A DNA stretch of 64,000 bases from Solirubrum koreensis. Lineage in GTDB: Bacteria; Bacteroidota; Bacteroidia; Cytophagales; Hymenobacteraceae. Shown piece by piece: positions 35,331-43,789 of the stretch. A program made the position numbers and the translations under genes. The stretch spans positions 310,001 to 374,000 of the forward strand of contig NZ_BAABHA010000001.1 in assembly GCF_039541855.1 (NCBI RefSeq), in the 5' to 3' direction. Every line of letters begins with the position of its first letter. Position 1 is the first letter of the stretch. Below the pieces are notes generated by a model, which had not been told where the DNA came from, did no database searches, and worked only from the letters and a program-made list of their open reading frames with translations.

Positions 35331-35990
35331 TCACAACTTAGGGCGTACCGCTTTAATGAATCTACTCAGATAATAGTCGCTTTCCAAGGCATTTTCCACG
35401 ACCCCTAAAGAGGTGGAAGAGTGGATGAACTGCACCCCTTCTTCGCTGACTTCGGTTACCAGGCCCACGTGGGTGATGGTGCGGCTGCCGGGAGAAGCAC
35501 CAAAAAATACCAAATCACCGGCCTGTAAATCCTGCGAACGGATTGGGTCGCCCCAAGCCGCTTGCTCGTTGGAGGAGCGCGGAATTTGAACGCCCGCCGC
35601 CCCAAACGAAGCGGATAGGAGCCCCGAGCAGTCGAGTCCCAAACGGGTGGTGCCTCCGAATTTATAAGGAGTGCCTTGGTAGGAGCGGGCCGTTTCGATA
35701 ACCGAGGCAAGTTGCCGGTTGGCGCTAACGGGTCTGCCGGGCTTGCGCACCACTGTTTTAGTGGTTCTCCCACCCGTTTTGCTTTTGGTCTTCACCCGGC
35801 TGGCTGTACGGCCGCGGCTTTCGGCCTTCATGCGGGCCATTTCACGGGCCGAATAATACCGGCCATTGCGGTAATTCAGCTTCTGCCCACTTTTGCACCC
35901 AGCCAGCATCAACAACCACCCGAGCGCGAGTAACGGCAGCCAACCCAACGGCCGGGCTGAAAGCCGTACTTTTAGAAATGATTTCGGCAT
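35331..35990 (-). CDS. NlpC/P60 family cell-wall hydrolase lipoprotein
   Basis: A 219-residue peptidoglycan endopeptidase of the NlpC/P60 (C40) family. It is read from ATG 35990 (MPKSFLKVRL). A lipoprotein signal ends at LAGC (about residue 32). A basic Lys/Arg/Thr-rich linker (about residues 45-95) leads to the catalytic domain: Cys in LGLDCSGLL (about 120), His in TITHVGLV (about 173), and a third polar residue in the HSSTSLG segment. It probably trims peptide cross-links of peptidoglycan at the inner face of the outer membrane. The start codon is only 18 bases from that of the divergent FAD oxidase, and a -7 element ends five bases before the ATG. Confidence 0.92.
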   Translation of the reverse strand: MPKSFLKVRLSARPLGWLPLLALGWLLMLAGCKSGQKLNYRNGRYYSAREMARMKAESRGRTASRVKTKSKTGGRTTKTVVRKPGRPVSANRQLASVIETARSYQGTPYKFGGTTRLGLDCSGLLSASFGAAGVQIPRSSNEQAAWGDPIRSQDLQAGDLVFFGASPGSRTITHVGLVTEVSEEGVQFIHSSTSLGVVENALESDYYLSRFIKAVRPKL

Positions 35991-35995
35991 CGGGA

Positions 35996-36003
35996 CAAAG
36001 ATA
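35996..36003 (-). promoter_or_regulatory. -7 promoter element directly in front of the NlpC/P60 start codon
   Basis: TATCTTTG on the minus strand matches TAnnTTTG and ends 5 bases before the ATG at 35990. A TTG lies 17 bases upstream of it, inside the 5' end of the divergent gene. If used, transcription would begin at or very near the start codon. Confidence 0.55.
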
Positions 36004-36008
36004 CGCGA

Positions 36009-37439
36009 ATGAGCCATTTACAAGAAATAAAGCGGTTTGAGACTTGTACGCCCGCATTGCTGGCGGCTTTTGAAACCATTGTGGGTCAGGAGCATGTGCT
36101 CACGGCCGCCGGGCAAGCCTCCGATGACTACGCCCGCTACGGCCGCGACCATACGGAGGACCTACACTTCACCCCCGACGTGGTATTACGCCCCGCCAAC
36201 GCCGATGAGGTGAGTCGTATTATGCGTCTCTGCCACGAAAACCGGCTTCCCGTAACACCGCGCGGTGCCGGTACCGGGCTCAGCGGCGGCGCTTTGCCCG
36301 CGCACGGCGGCGTGGTGTTGAGTACCGAACGGCTCAACCGCATCATTGAAATAGACGAGCGCAACCTGCAGGCCACCGTGGAGCCGGGCGTGGTGAATGA
36401 AGCGTTTCAGAACGCCGTGAAGGAAGTGGGACTGTTTTACCCGCCCGATCCGGCCAGCAAAGGCAGCTGTTTTTTGGGCGGTAACCTGGCCCACAGCAGC
36501 GGCGGCCCCAAAGCCGTGAAATACGGTACCACCCGCGACTACGTGCTGAACCTAGAAGTTGTCCTGCCCACCGGCGAAATCATCTGGACGGCGGCTAATA
36601 CGCTTAAGAACTCCACCGGCTACAACCTCACGCAACTCATGGTGGGCTCGGAGGGTACGTTGGGCATTATCACCAAAGTGGTATTCCGGCTGTTGCCGTA
36701 TCCGCAGCAGAATATTCTGATGCTGGTGCCGTTTCGGCAGGAGGAGCAGGCGGCCGAGGCCGTGTCGGCCGTGTTCCGGGCCGGTATTATCCCGTCGGGC
36801 ATGGAGTTTATGGAGCGAGAGGCCATTGTATGGTCCTCGAACTACCTAAATATTCCGCTCACTCTGCCCGAAGACATCAGTGCCCACCTGCTCATTGAAC
36901 TAGATGGGCAAGACCTGGAACAGTTATACAAGGAGGCCGAACAGGTGTACGCCGTGCTGGAGCATTACGACGTGGGCGAAATTCTGCTGGCCGATACGGC
37001 CGCCCAGAAGGACGAACTGTGGAAAATCCGGCGCAACATTGGCAATGCCGTGCGCTACAACTCGGTTTACAAAGAAGAAGACACCGTGGTGCCGCGCGCC
37101 GCATTGCCTACACTCTTAAAAGGGGTGAAGGAACTGGGCCGCCAGTATGGCTTCAAAAGCGTGTGTTACGGCCATGCCGGCGACGGCAACCTGCACGTGA
37201 ACATCATTCGGGGTGAACTGACGGATGAGCAGTGGAACCACGGCCTGCAAGAGCCCATTCGGCAGCTGTTTCAGTTGTGCGTAAAGCTGGGCGGCACAAT
37301 TTCCGGGGAGCATGGCATTGGCATGGTGCAGCGACAATACATTGGCATTGCCCTGCCCGAAATCAACTTGGCGCTGATGCGCGGCATCAAGCAGGTATTC
37401 GACCCACATGGAATTATGAACCCCGACAAGATTTTCTAA
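36009..37439 (+). CDS. FAD-linked oxidase, GlcD/D-lactate dehydrogenase type
   Basis: A 476-residue flavoprotein. The N-terminal PCMH FAD-binding domain shows TPRGAGTGLSGGALP and GNLAHSSGGPKAVKYGTTRDYV. The C-terminal FAD-oxidase domain ends with the conserved GTISGEHGIGMVQRQY block. Family members oxidise D-2-hydroxyacids such as glycolate or D-lactate and pass electrons to the respiratory chain. GlcE and GlcF partners are absent here, so a stand-alone D-lactate or 2-hydroxyacid dehydrogenase is as likely as glycolate oxidase. ATG 36009 gives a typical N-terminus but leaves almost no 5' region before the divergent NlpC/P60 gene. A strong terminator follows. Confidence 0.92.
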   Translation: MSHLQEIKRFETCTPALLAAFETIVGQEHVLTAAGQASDDYARYGRDHTEDLHFTPDVVLRPANADEVSRIMRLCHENRLPVTPRGAGTGLSGGALPAHGGVVLSTERLNRIIEIDERNLQATVEPGVVNEAFQNAVKEVGLFYPPDPASKGSCFLGGNLAHSSGGPKAVKYGTTRDYVLNLEVVLPTGEIIWTAANTLKNSTGYNLTQLMVGSEGTLGIITKVVFRLLPYPQQNILMLVPFRQEEQAAEAVSAVFRAGIIPSGMEFMEREAIVWSSNYLNIPLTLPEDISAHLLIELDGQDLEQLYKEAEQVYAVLEHYDVGEILLADTAAQKDELWKIRRNIGNAVRYNSVYKEEDTVVPRAALPTLLKGVKELGRQYGFKSVCYGHAGDGNLHVNIIRGELTDEQWNHGLQEPIRQLFQLCVKLGGTISGEHGIGMVQRQYIGIALPEINLALMRGIKQVFDPHGIMNPDKIF

Positions 37440-37476
37440 ACCAGGAAGTTAGCCGAATTCTGTGGACTTAGCAGAT

Positions 37477-37525
37477 AAAAAGCAGCAGGCCCCAATCAAT
37501 AGATTGGGGCCTGCTGCTTTTTTTA
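37477..37525 (+). terminator. Terminator between convergent genes
   Basis: A perfect 20-bp stem (37477-37496 with 37502-37521), a 5-base loop and a run of T. It follows the FAD oxidase and also faces the convergent acyl-CoA-binding protein gene. Confidence 0.92.
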
Positions 37526-37608
37526 GGGCTTCCTGCACACTTAATTACCGTGAGGAAAACGACGCCCAGCAACTCGTTTGGCAGCAAAGTCTGCGGAATA
37601 TGCGGCCC

Positions 37609-38130
37609 TTACTGCTGCGTTTTCAGCCGATCCTCGCCGCCATACGGAGCGCCGTCGTTAATGTCGCCGCGCAGGCCGCCCATCGATTGGCCGCCTTCGT
37701 TTTCGTAAGGTGCCTTGGCTGTGCCGGGGGCCGGAGCCTCGTTGCCGGGAACCTTGTCGCCGCTGCCTACTTGCGAGCCAAGGGCGGGCTGGCCGTTGCC
37801 CGTATTTACCGAAGCATCTTCCCCTACGGGTCCTGCTATATCGTTTACTTTCTGAATGTACTGGCGCTTAGCGTCATCTTCGCTGGTGCCCTTAAACCGG
37901 CTCCACGAGTCCCATTGAGCCTGCGACATGCCCTGATAGCCGCTGGGCATGTCCGGTGAGTCGTCGCCGATGGCGCCGTCGCGAGTGTCATGGTCGCCTT
38001 CGGTGGCTTGCTTGTAAAGCCCGTAGAGCTCCGTCATGTGAGCGGCGGCTTTATCACCGGGCAACCCGTTTACGCGCGTTACAGCCGCTTCGAATTCATG
38101 TTGCAGGGAAAGTTGATCCTGAAGGCTCAT
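37609..38130 (-). CDS. Acyl-CoA-binding protein (ACBP) with low-complexity tail
   Basis: A 173-residue protein whose first 95 residues match the acyl-CoA-binding protein fold: FEAAVTRVNGLPGD, the signature LYGLYKQATEGD, and WDSWSRFKGTSEDDAKRQYI, including the Tyr, Lys and Trp that hold the CoA in eukaryotic ACBP. An insertion of about 15 residues (Asp/Gly/Ser-rich) separates the second and third helices. The remaining 75 residues are Gly/Pro/Asp-rich low-complexity sequence without a recognisable domain. It probably binds long-chain acyl-CoA in the cytoplasm. ACBPs are typical of eukaryotes and found in only some bacteria. Confidence 0.88.
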   Translation of the reverse strand: MSLQDQLSLQHEFEAAVTRVNGLPGDKAAAHMTELYGLYKQATEGDHDTRDGAIGDDSPDMPSGYQGMSQAQWDSWSRFKGTSEDDAKRQYIQKVNDIAGPVGEDASVNTGNGQPALGSQVGSGDKVPGNEAPAPGTAKAPYENEGGQSMGGLRGDINDGAPYGGEDRLKTQQ

Positions 38131-38254
38131 GAGTAAATCAAGTTAAGTAAGAGGAAATCGGCTGGACCGATGCTTTGGTCTACTGGCTTGGCACGGCTTT
38201 GGTTGCGGGCGCGGGCTCCTTCAAGTTTCGGCCAACGTAAGTCCCGAAGCTTCG

Positions 38255-38262
38255 TACCTTTG
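38255..38262 (+). promoter_or_regulatory. -7 promoter element before asnB
   Basis: TACCTTTG matches TAnnTTTG and lies 10 bases before the asnB ATG, implying a very short leader. It is a plausible promoter for the start of the glycan locus. Confidence 0.5.
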
Positions 38263-38272
38263 CCCGCCAATT

Positions 38273-40180
38273 ATGTGTGGAATAACCGGACTCTTCGCCT
38301 TTTCTGATTCAGGACGCTCGTCGCTGACAGGTTTACAAGCTTCTACCGACGCCATCGTGAGCCGGGGCCCCGATTCGCAGGGCCACTTCGTGTACGATTG
38401 CGTAGGGCTGGGCTTCCGCCGCCTCGCCATTCTCGACCTCTCGGCCGATGGCAACCAGCCCATGACCGATGAGTCGGGGCGTTATACCATCGTGTTCAAT
38501 GGCGAAATCTTCAACTTTCGCGAGTTGCGGGCCCGGTTGCAGCGCAAAGGCTACACCTTTAAGTCGCACACCGACACGGAGGTAATTCTCAAGCTCTACA
38601 TTACCGAAGGTCGCGGCTTTCTAAAGAAGCTCAACGGCTTTTTCGGCCTCGCCATTTACGATAAGGAGGAAAATACCCTCTTCATTGCCCGCGACCGAAT
38701 GGGGGTGAAGCCCATGCTGGTGTACCGCGACGAAGACAAGCTGATGTTTGCTTCGGAAATGAAGTCGTTGCTGGCGCTGGGCGTGCCGCGTAAGCTCGAC
38801 TATGCCTCCCTAAGCCATTATTTGCAGCTGAACTACATTCCGGGCCCGGCAACCATCTTCAAAGGCGTCAAGAAATTGCTGCCCGGCCACTACCTGTTCG
38901 TCCGCCCCGACGGCAAGGTGGTGAAGAAGCGCTGGTACAAGATTCCTTACGACCCCAAGAAAGTAGCCAAAAACCGCACCACCTACGAGCAGCAAAAGGC
39001 CAAGCTGGTCGAGCTGATGGACGCCTCGGTGGCCCGCCGCCTAGTGGCCGACGTGCCGCTGGGCTCGTTCCTGAGCGGTGGTATCGACTCCTCGGTCATT
39101 ACGGCGCTGGCCGCGCGCCACACCCCGCACCTGAACACGTTTAGCATTGGCTTCAGAGACGAGCCGTTCTTCGACGAAACGAAGTATGCCAACCTCGTGG
39201 CCAAGATGCACAAGACCAATCACACGGTCTTTTCGCTGACCAACAACGACTTGTACGGGCATCTCTTCGATGTGCTCGACTACTTCGACGAACCCTTCGC
39301 CGACTCCTCGGCCCTGGCCGTGTACATTCTCAGCAAGCACACCCGTGAGAAAGTAACCGTGGCCCTGTCGGGCGACGGCGCCGACGAGATGTTTGCTGGC
39401 TACAACAAGCACATGGGCGAGTGGCAGGTGCGTACCGGTGGCGCCAAAGCCGAGCTGGTAACGGGCCTGAACATCCTATGGGACGTACTGCCGAAGTCGC
39501 GCAATTCGTTTTTGGGTAACAAGGTGCGGCAGTTGCAACGCTTTTCGCGCGGCATGCTTTCCGGTCCCAAGGACCGGTACTGGGACTGGGCCAGCCTGGC
39601 CAGCGAAAAAGACGCCCGCAACCTGCTCAGCCCCAGTGCGCGCAGCAAAGCCGGAAAGCGGATTGCCGACAAGCGTCGCAAAGACATTCTGGAGAACCTG
39701 CACGCCGATGGCGACCTGAACGAAGTGCTGCTCACCGATATGAACTTGGTGCTGCCCTACGACATGCTAGCCAAGGTGGATCTGATGAGCATGGCCAACT
39801 CCCTGGAGGTGCGCACGCCTTTCCTGGACTACAAGGTGGTCAACTTCGCTTTTTCGCTGCCCGTCGAAAGCAAAATCGACGCGAAAATGAAGAAGCGCAT
39901 TGTGCAGGATGCTTTCCGTCCGCTACTGCCCGAGGAGTTATACAAGCGTCCCAAGCACGGTTTCGAGGTGCCCTTGCTCAAGTGGTTCCGCAACGAACTG
40001 CGTCCGCTCATCACCGACGACCTGCTCTCCGATGACTTTGTTGAGGCGCAAGGCATTTTCTCGGTCGATGCCGTGCGCGACCTGAAAAAGCAGTTGTTCT
40101 CTAACAACCCGGGCGACGTACACGCCCGCATCTGGGCCCTCATTGTGTTCCAGCACTGGTGGAAGCGCCACATGGTCTAA
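38273..40180 (+). CDS. asnB: Asparagine synthetase (glutamine-hydrolysing)
   Basis: A 635-residue class II glutamine amidotransferase. Cys2 of MCGITG is the N-terminal nucleophile, and the glutaminase domain shows SRGPDSQG and FNGEIFNF. The synthetase domain has the ATP pyrophosphatase P-loop SGGIDSS near residue 267 and a conserved ALSGDGADEMFAGY. It makes asparagine from aspartate, or amidates a sugar carboxylate as relatives in glycan loci do. It heads the polysaccharide locus and lies 44 bases before a GT2, so an amide-forming step on a uronic acid is possible, but ordinary asparagine synthesis cannot be excluded. Confidence 0.93.
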   Translation: MCGITGLFAFSDSGRSSLTGLQASTDAIVSRGPDSQGHFVYDCVGLGFRRLAILDLSADGNQPMTDESGRYTIVFNGEIFNFRELRARLQRKGYTFKSHTDTEVILKLYITEGRGFLKKLNGFFGLAIYDKEENTLFIARDRMGVKPMLVYRDEDKLMFASEMKSLLALGVPRKLDYASLSHYLQLNYIPGPATIFKGVKKLLPGHYLFVRPDGKVVKKRWYKIPYDPKKVAKNRTTYEQQKAKLVELMDASVARRLVADVPLGSFLSGGIDSSVITALAARHTPHLNTFSIGFRDEPFFDETKYANLVAKMHKTNHTVFSLTNNDLYGHLFDVLDYFDEPFADSSALAVYILSKHTREKVTVALSGDGADEMFAGYNKHMGEWQVRTGGAKAELVTGLNILWDVLPKSRNSFLGNKVRQLQRFSRGMLSGPKDRYWDWASLASEKDARNLLSPSARSKAGKRIADKRRKDILENLHADGDLNEVLLTDMNLVLPYDMLAKVDLMSMANSLEVRTPFLDYKVVNFAFSLPVESKIDAKMKKRIVQDAFRPLLPEELYKRPKHGFEVPLLKWFRNELRPLITDDLLSDDFVEAQGIFSVDAVRDLKKQLFSNNPGDVHARIWALIVFQHWWKRHMV

Positions 40181-40224
40181 GCCCCACGTTTGCCTCTTTC
40201 ATTTCGTCGATACAACCTTCCTTC

Positions 40225-40992
40225 ATGGTCTCACCCGCTACGCCCGTGAACCCACCAGTTGGTGCCATTCACTTTCCCCCGCGTAAGCTCTCCATTGTTA
40301 TTCCTGCCTACAACGAGGCCCGTACCATCCACCTTATTCTGGATCAGGTGAAGGCGGTGCGGTTGCTGAACGACATGGAGAAGGAGGTTATTATTGTAAA
40401 CGACTGCTCCAAAGACGACACCGAAGGAGCCATTCAGCGTTACATGGCGGCCAACACCGATTTCCCCATTCGCTACCTCAAGCACGAGGTTAACGCGGGA
40501 AAAGGCGCCGCTCTGCACACGGGCATCCAACACGCTTCCGGCGACTACGTCATCATTCAGGATGCCGACCTCGAATACGATCCGGAGGAATACAATGTAC
40601 TGCTGCGCCCGGTGCTGCGCGGCGTAGCCGACGTGGTGTACGGCTCGCGCTTTCTGGGCGGCAAGCCCCACCGTATTCTCTTCTTCTGGCACAGCATCGG
40701 CAACCAGTGGCTCACCATGGCTTCGAACATGTTCAACAACCTGAACCTGACCGACATGGAAACTTGCTACAAAATGTTCCGCCGCGACTTAATTCAGGGT
40801 CTGAAACTGGAAGAAAAGCGCTTTGGCTTCGAGCCCGAAGTGACGGCCAAAATCTCTCAGGTTCCCAATGTACGCGTGTACGAAGTGGGCATTAGCTATT
40901 ACGGCCGTACCTACGAAGAAGGCAAAAAGATTGGCTGGCGGGACGGGTTCCGGGCCATCTACTGCATCGTTAAATACGGTTTGTTTCGGTAG
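40225..40992 (+). CDS. Family 2 glycosyltransferase, dolichyl-phosphate-mannose-synthase-like
   Basis: A 255-residue GT2 enzyme read from ATG 40225; the frame is open 22 codons further upstream, reaching the asnB end. GT-A features: KLSIVIPAYNEARTIH, VNDCSKDDT, and the nucleotide-binding DADLEYDP (DXD-like). There is no long C-terminal membrane anchor. Relatives transfer a sugar from GDP- or UDP-sugar to undecaprenyl phosphate. It is followed by a hairpin that closes the asnB-GT2 unit. Confidence 0.9.
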   Translation: MVSPATPVNPPVGAIHFPPRKLSIVIPAYNEARTIHLILDQVKAVRLLNDMEKEVIIVNDCSKDDTEGAIQRYMAANTDFPIRYLKHEVNAGKGAALHTGIQHASGDYVIIQDADLEYDPEEYNVLLRPVLRGVADVVYGSRFLGGKPHRILFFWHSIGNQWLTMASNMFNNLNLTDMETCYKMFRRDLIQGLKLEEKRFGFEPEVTAKISQVPNVRVYEVGISYYGRTYEEGKKIGWRDGFRAIYCIVKYGLFR

Positions 40993-41007
40993 ATTAAGTC
41001 TAGTGTC

Positions 41008-41061
41008 GTTGCTCCTGCAGGGTAGACCTTGGAACTCTTCGGTCTGGCCTGCAGGAGCAAC
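41008..41061 (+). terminator. Hairpin after the asnB-GT2 unit
   Basis: An outer 14-bp perfect stem (41008-41021 with 41048-41061) and an inner 5-bp stem (41024-41028 with 41041-41045). No strong U run, so termination efficiency is uncertain. Confidence 0.65.
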
Positions 41062-41464
41062 GTCTGCTTTACGGCTACTGTGTTATAAGGCTATGCTTGG
41101 GTAAGTAGCTTCATCATTGCTGACCTACTCTAAGGTGCATTTGGGGTCGTAATTCTCTGGCCCTTCTAAACCGCATGTACTTTTCTGCAAGAAGCTGGGT
41201 TAGGGGCCGGTTACATAAATAAAACCGCTGCTAAGCCGCACAAAGGTCGTTTGGTTCATTCGGGGAACAGAGTGATGAAGCCGTTCGAACCCGCGCTTTT
41301 TGGGCTGTCCCTGCCAAATTCTTACTACCAAGCACGCATTAGGCAAGTAATTTTGCGGGATAAAGTGCGCTTGTGGGGTAAAGAGAAATATACTTCTCCT
41401 AAAAAAGCGGAAATTCGTCACCACTAACCCGGCTTATTTCTTCCCCCCACTTCATACGTCCTCC
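41062..41464. other. Intergenic region upstream of ugd
   Basis: 403 bases without a convincing gene. It contains a -7 element at 41348-41355 and is otherwise unremarkable; short open frames here have no protein-like features. Confidence 0.6.
41348..41355 (+). promoter_or_regulatory. -7 promoter element before ugd
   Basis: TAATTTTG matches TAnnTTTG, 109 bases before the ugd start. No TTG at the expected -33 distance. Confidence 0.4.
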
Positions 41465-42814
41465 ATGAAAATAGCTGTTGTTGGCACTGGCTACGTTGGC
41501 TTGGTAACCGGTACGTGCTTTGCCGAAGTTGGCATCGAGGTGACTTGCATCGATATCGACAAACAGAAAATTGATAATCTGAAGCAAGGCGTTCTGCCCA
41601 TTTATGAGCCCGGCCTCGAAGAAATGGTGGTTAGGAACATGGAGAAAGGGCGTTTGCACTTCTCTACTTCGCTGGCCGAGGGCATCCAGAACGCTGATGT
41701 GGCCTTTATTGCCGTGGGCACTCCTCCCGGCGAAGACGGGTCGGCCGACCTAAAGTATGTTCTGGCTGTGGCCCGTGGAATTGGGGAACACATGAACAGC
41801 TACGGCGTCATTGTAACTAAAAGCACGGTACCCGTAGGGACGGCCGCCAAGGTTCAAAACGAAATTGCGCAGGCACTGGCGAAGCGCGGGGCCGACATCG
41901 ATTTCGACGTGGCTTCCAACCCCGAGTTCCTGAAAGAGGGTGCGGCCATTGACGACTTTCTGAAGCCTGACCGCATTGTGGTGGGTGTAGCTTCGGAGCG
42001 CGCCGAAGAGGTAATGCGTAAGCTTTACAAGCCTTTTCTGCTAAACGGGCACCCCATTATTTTCATGGACATTCCGTCGGCCGAAATGACCAAGTACGCC
42101 GCTAATGCCATGCTGGCCACTAAGATTTCTTTTATGAACGACGTGGCCAACCTGTGCGAAATCATGGGGGCCGACGTGAACATGGTGCGCCGTGGCATCG
42201 GCTCCGATGCCCGCATCGGTACGAAATTTATCTACCCTGGCATCGGGTACGGCGGTTCCTGCTTCCCCAAAGATGTGAAGGCCCTTATTAAAACGGCCGC
42301 CGAAAACGGGTACGAAATGCAGGTTCTCAAAGCCGTGGAGAGCGTGAATGAGGACCAGAAGTCGGTGTTGTTCGAGAAAGTAAAGCGCCATTTTGGTGGC
42401 GAGCTTAAAGGCAAACGGATGGCAGTCTGGGGGCTTTCCTTCAAGCCAAAGACCGACGATATGCGCGAAGCACCGTCGTTGGTTATTATCGAAAAACTCT
42501 TGTCCGTGGGGTGTGAGGTAGTCGCCTACGACCCCGTGGCTGTGCACGAGGCTAAAAAAGACCTTGGCGACCGGGTCACGTATGCCTCCGATCCTTACGC
42601 CGCAACCGAAGGAGCCGATGCACTGCTGGTGGTAACGGAGTGGCCCGAGTTCCGTTCACCTAACTTCGAAACTATTGGGGCCCTTATGAACACCAAAGTG
42701 GTGTTCGACGGGCGCAATATTTACGACGCCCAGGAGATGGAGCGCGCCGGATTTGCCTACCATTGCATTGGCGTACGTACGTCCCATCACGAGCACGCCC
42801 ATAAAACAGTTTAA
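41465..42814 (+). CDS. ugd: UDP-glucose 6-dehydrogenase
   Basis: A 449-residue NAD-dependent enzyme that oxidises UDP-glucose to UDP-glucuronate. The N-terminal Rossmann motif GTGYVGLVTGTCFAE is followed by the central domain with EFLKEGAAIDDF. The catalytic Cys sits in GYGGSCFPKD near residue 265. The C-terminal UDP-binding domain contains AVWGLSFKPKTDDMREAPS. The length is normal. The UDP-glucuronate decarboxylase gene starts 7 bases after its stop, so the two clearly act in series. Confidence 0.96.
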   Translation: MKIAVVGTGYVGLVTGTCFAEVGIEVTCIDIDKQKIDNLKQGVLPIYEPGLEEMVVRNMEKGRLHFSTSLAEGIQNADVAFIAVGTPPGEDGSADLKYVLAVARGIGEHMNSYGVIVTKSTVPVGTAAKVQNEIAQALAKRGADIDFDVASNPEFLKEGAAIDDFLKPDRIVVGVASERAEEVMRKLYKPFLLNGHPIIFMDIPSAEMTKYAANAMLATKISFMNDVANLCEIMGADVNMVRRGIGSDARIGTKFIYPGIGYGGSCFPKDVKALIKTAAENGYEMQVLKAVESVNEDQKSVLFEKVKRHFGGELKGKRMAVWGLSFKPKTDDMREAPSLVIIEKLLSVGCEVVAYDPVAVHEAKKDLGDRVTYASDPYAATEGADALLVVTEWPEFRSPNFETIGALMNTKVVFDGRNIYDAQEMERAGFAYHCIGVRTSHHEHAHKTV

Positions 42815-42821
42815 CCTCCGC

Positions 42822-43781
42822 ATGGAAAAAAAGCGCATTCTGATAACCGGCGGGGCAGGGTTCCTTGGTTCGCATCTGTGCGACCGGTTTTTAGCCGAGG
42901 GCTACCATGTATTGGCCATGGATAACCTGGTAACCGGTAATCTGGCCAACATTGAGCACCTGTTCGGCAAACAGGACTTCGAGTTCTACCACCACGACGT
43001 ATCGAAGTATGTGCACGTGCCCGGCCAGCTGGACTACATCCTACACTTTGCTTCGCCGGCCTCGCCCATCGATTACCTCAAAATACCCATTCAAACGCTC
43101 AAGGTAGGTTCGCTGGGCACCCATAACCTGCTGGGACTGGCACGCGTGAAGAAAGCCCGCGTCTTGATTGCCAGTACTTCGGAAGTATACGGCGACCCTG
43201 ACGTACACCCACAAGTAGAAGAGTACCACGGCAATGTAAACCCCGTGGGGCCAAGGGGATGCTACGACGAGGCGAAGCGCTTCCAGGAAGCCATTACTAT
43301 GGCTTACCACAACGTACACAACGTGGAAACGCGAATCATCCGGATCTTCAACACCTATGGGCCGCGTATGCGCCTCGACGACGGCCGCGTGTTGCCCGCT
43401 TTTCTCAGCCAAGCCCTGAAGGGTGAGCCCCTCACGGTTTTCGGCGACGGTTCGCAAACCCGCTCGTTCTGTTACGTCGACGACTTGGTGGAGGGCATTT
43501 ATCGTTTGCTGCTGTCGGATTACCACCTGCCGGTGAACATCGGTAACCCGTCGGAAATTACGATCAAGGAGTTTGGCGAAGAAATTGCACGTCTGGCCGG
43601 TGTTGAGTTTCGCCCCACCTTCCACCCTCTGCCCGAAAACGACCCTCTCAAGCGGCGCCCTGACATTACCAAAGCCCGGGACATTTTAGGTTGGGAACCG
43701 AATGTAGACCGAGCCGAAGGCTTGCGTCGCACCTTCGAGTACTTTCGGGAACGTGTGCCGTCCTCAACCCCATCGAATTAG
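42822..43781 (+). CDS. UDP-glucuronate decarboxylase (UDP-xylose synthase)
   Basis: A 319-residue short-chain dehydrogenase read from ATG 42822 (MEKKRILITGGAGFLG). It has the NAD-binding GGAGFLGSHL, the conserved ASPASPIDYLKIPIQT loop of UDP-xylose synthases, the catalytic Tyr and Lys in CYDEAKR (about 147 and 151), and the C-terminal NDPLKRRPDITKARDILGWEP. It converts UDP-glucuronate to UDP-xylose. Coupled to ugd, it provides a xylose (or derived arabinose) donor for the glycan. Confidence 0.94.
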   Translation: MEKKRILITGGAGFLGSHLCDRFLAEGYHVLAMDNLVTGNLANIEHLFGKQDFEFYHHDVSKYVHVPGQLDYILHFASPASPIDYLKIPIQTLKVGSLGTHNLLGLARVKKARVLIASTSEVYGDPDVHPQVEEYHGNVNPVGPRGCYDEAKRFQEAITMAYHNVHNVETRIIRIFNTYGPRMRLDDGRVLPAFLSQALKGEPLTVFGDGSQTRSFCYVDDLVEGIYRLLLSDYHLPVNIGNPSEITIKEFGEEIARLAGVEFRPTFHPLPENDPLKRRPDITKARDILGWEPNVDRAEGLRRTFEYFRERVPSSTPSN

Positions 43782-43789
43782 GTAGTGTT

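Noticed and set aside
37462..37959. A 165-residue plus-strand frame over the acyl-CoA-binding gene
   Set aside because: It begins in the terminator region and overlaps the ACBP gene, whose fold signature is clear.
38273..40180. asnB as part of a lasso-peptide or non-ribosomal peptide cluster
   Set aside because: No precursor peptide, B-type protease or peptide synthetase is nearby; glycan genes follow.
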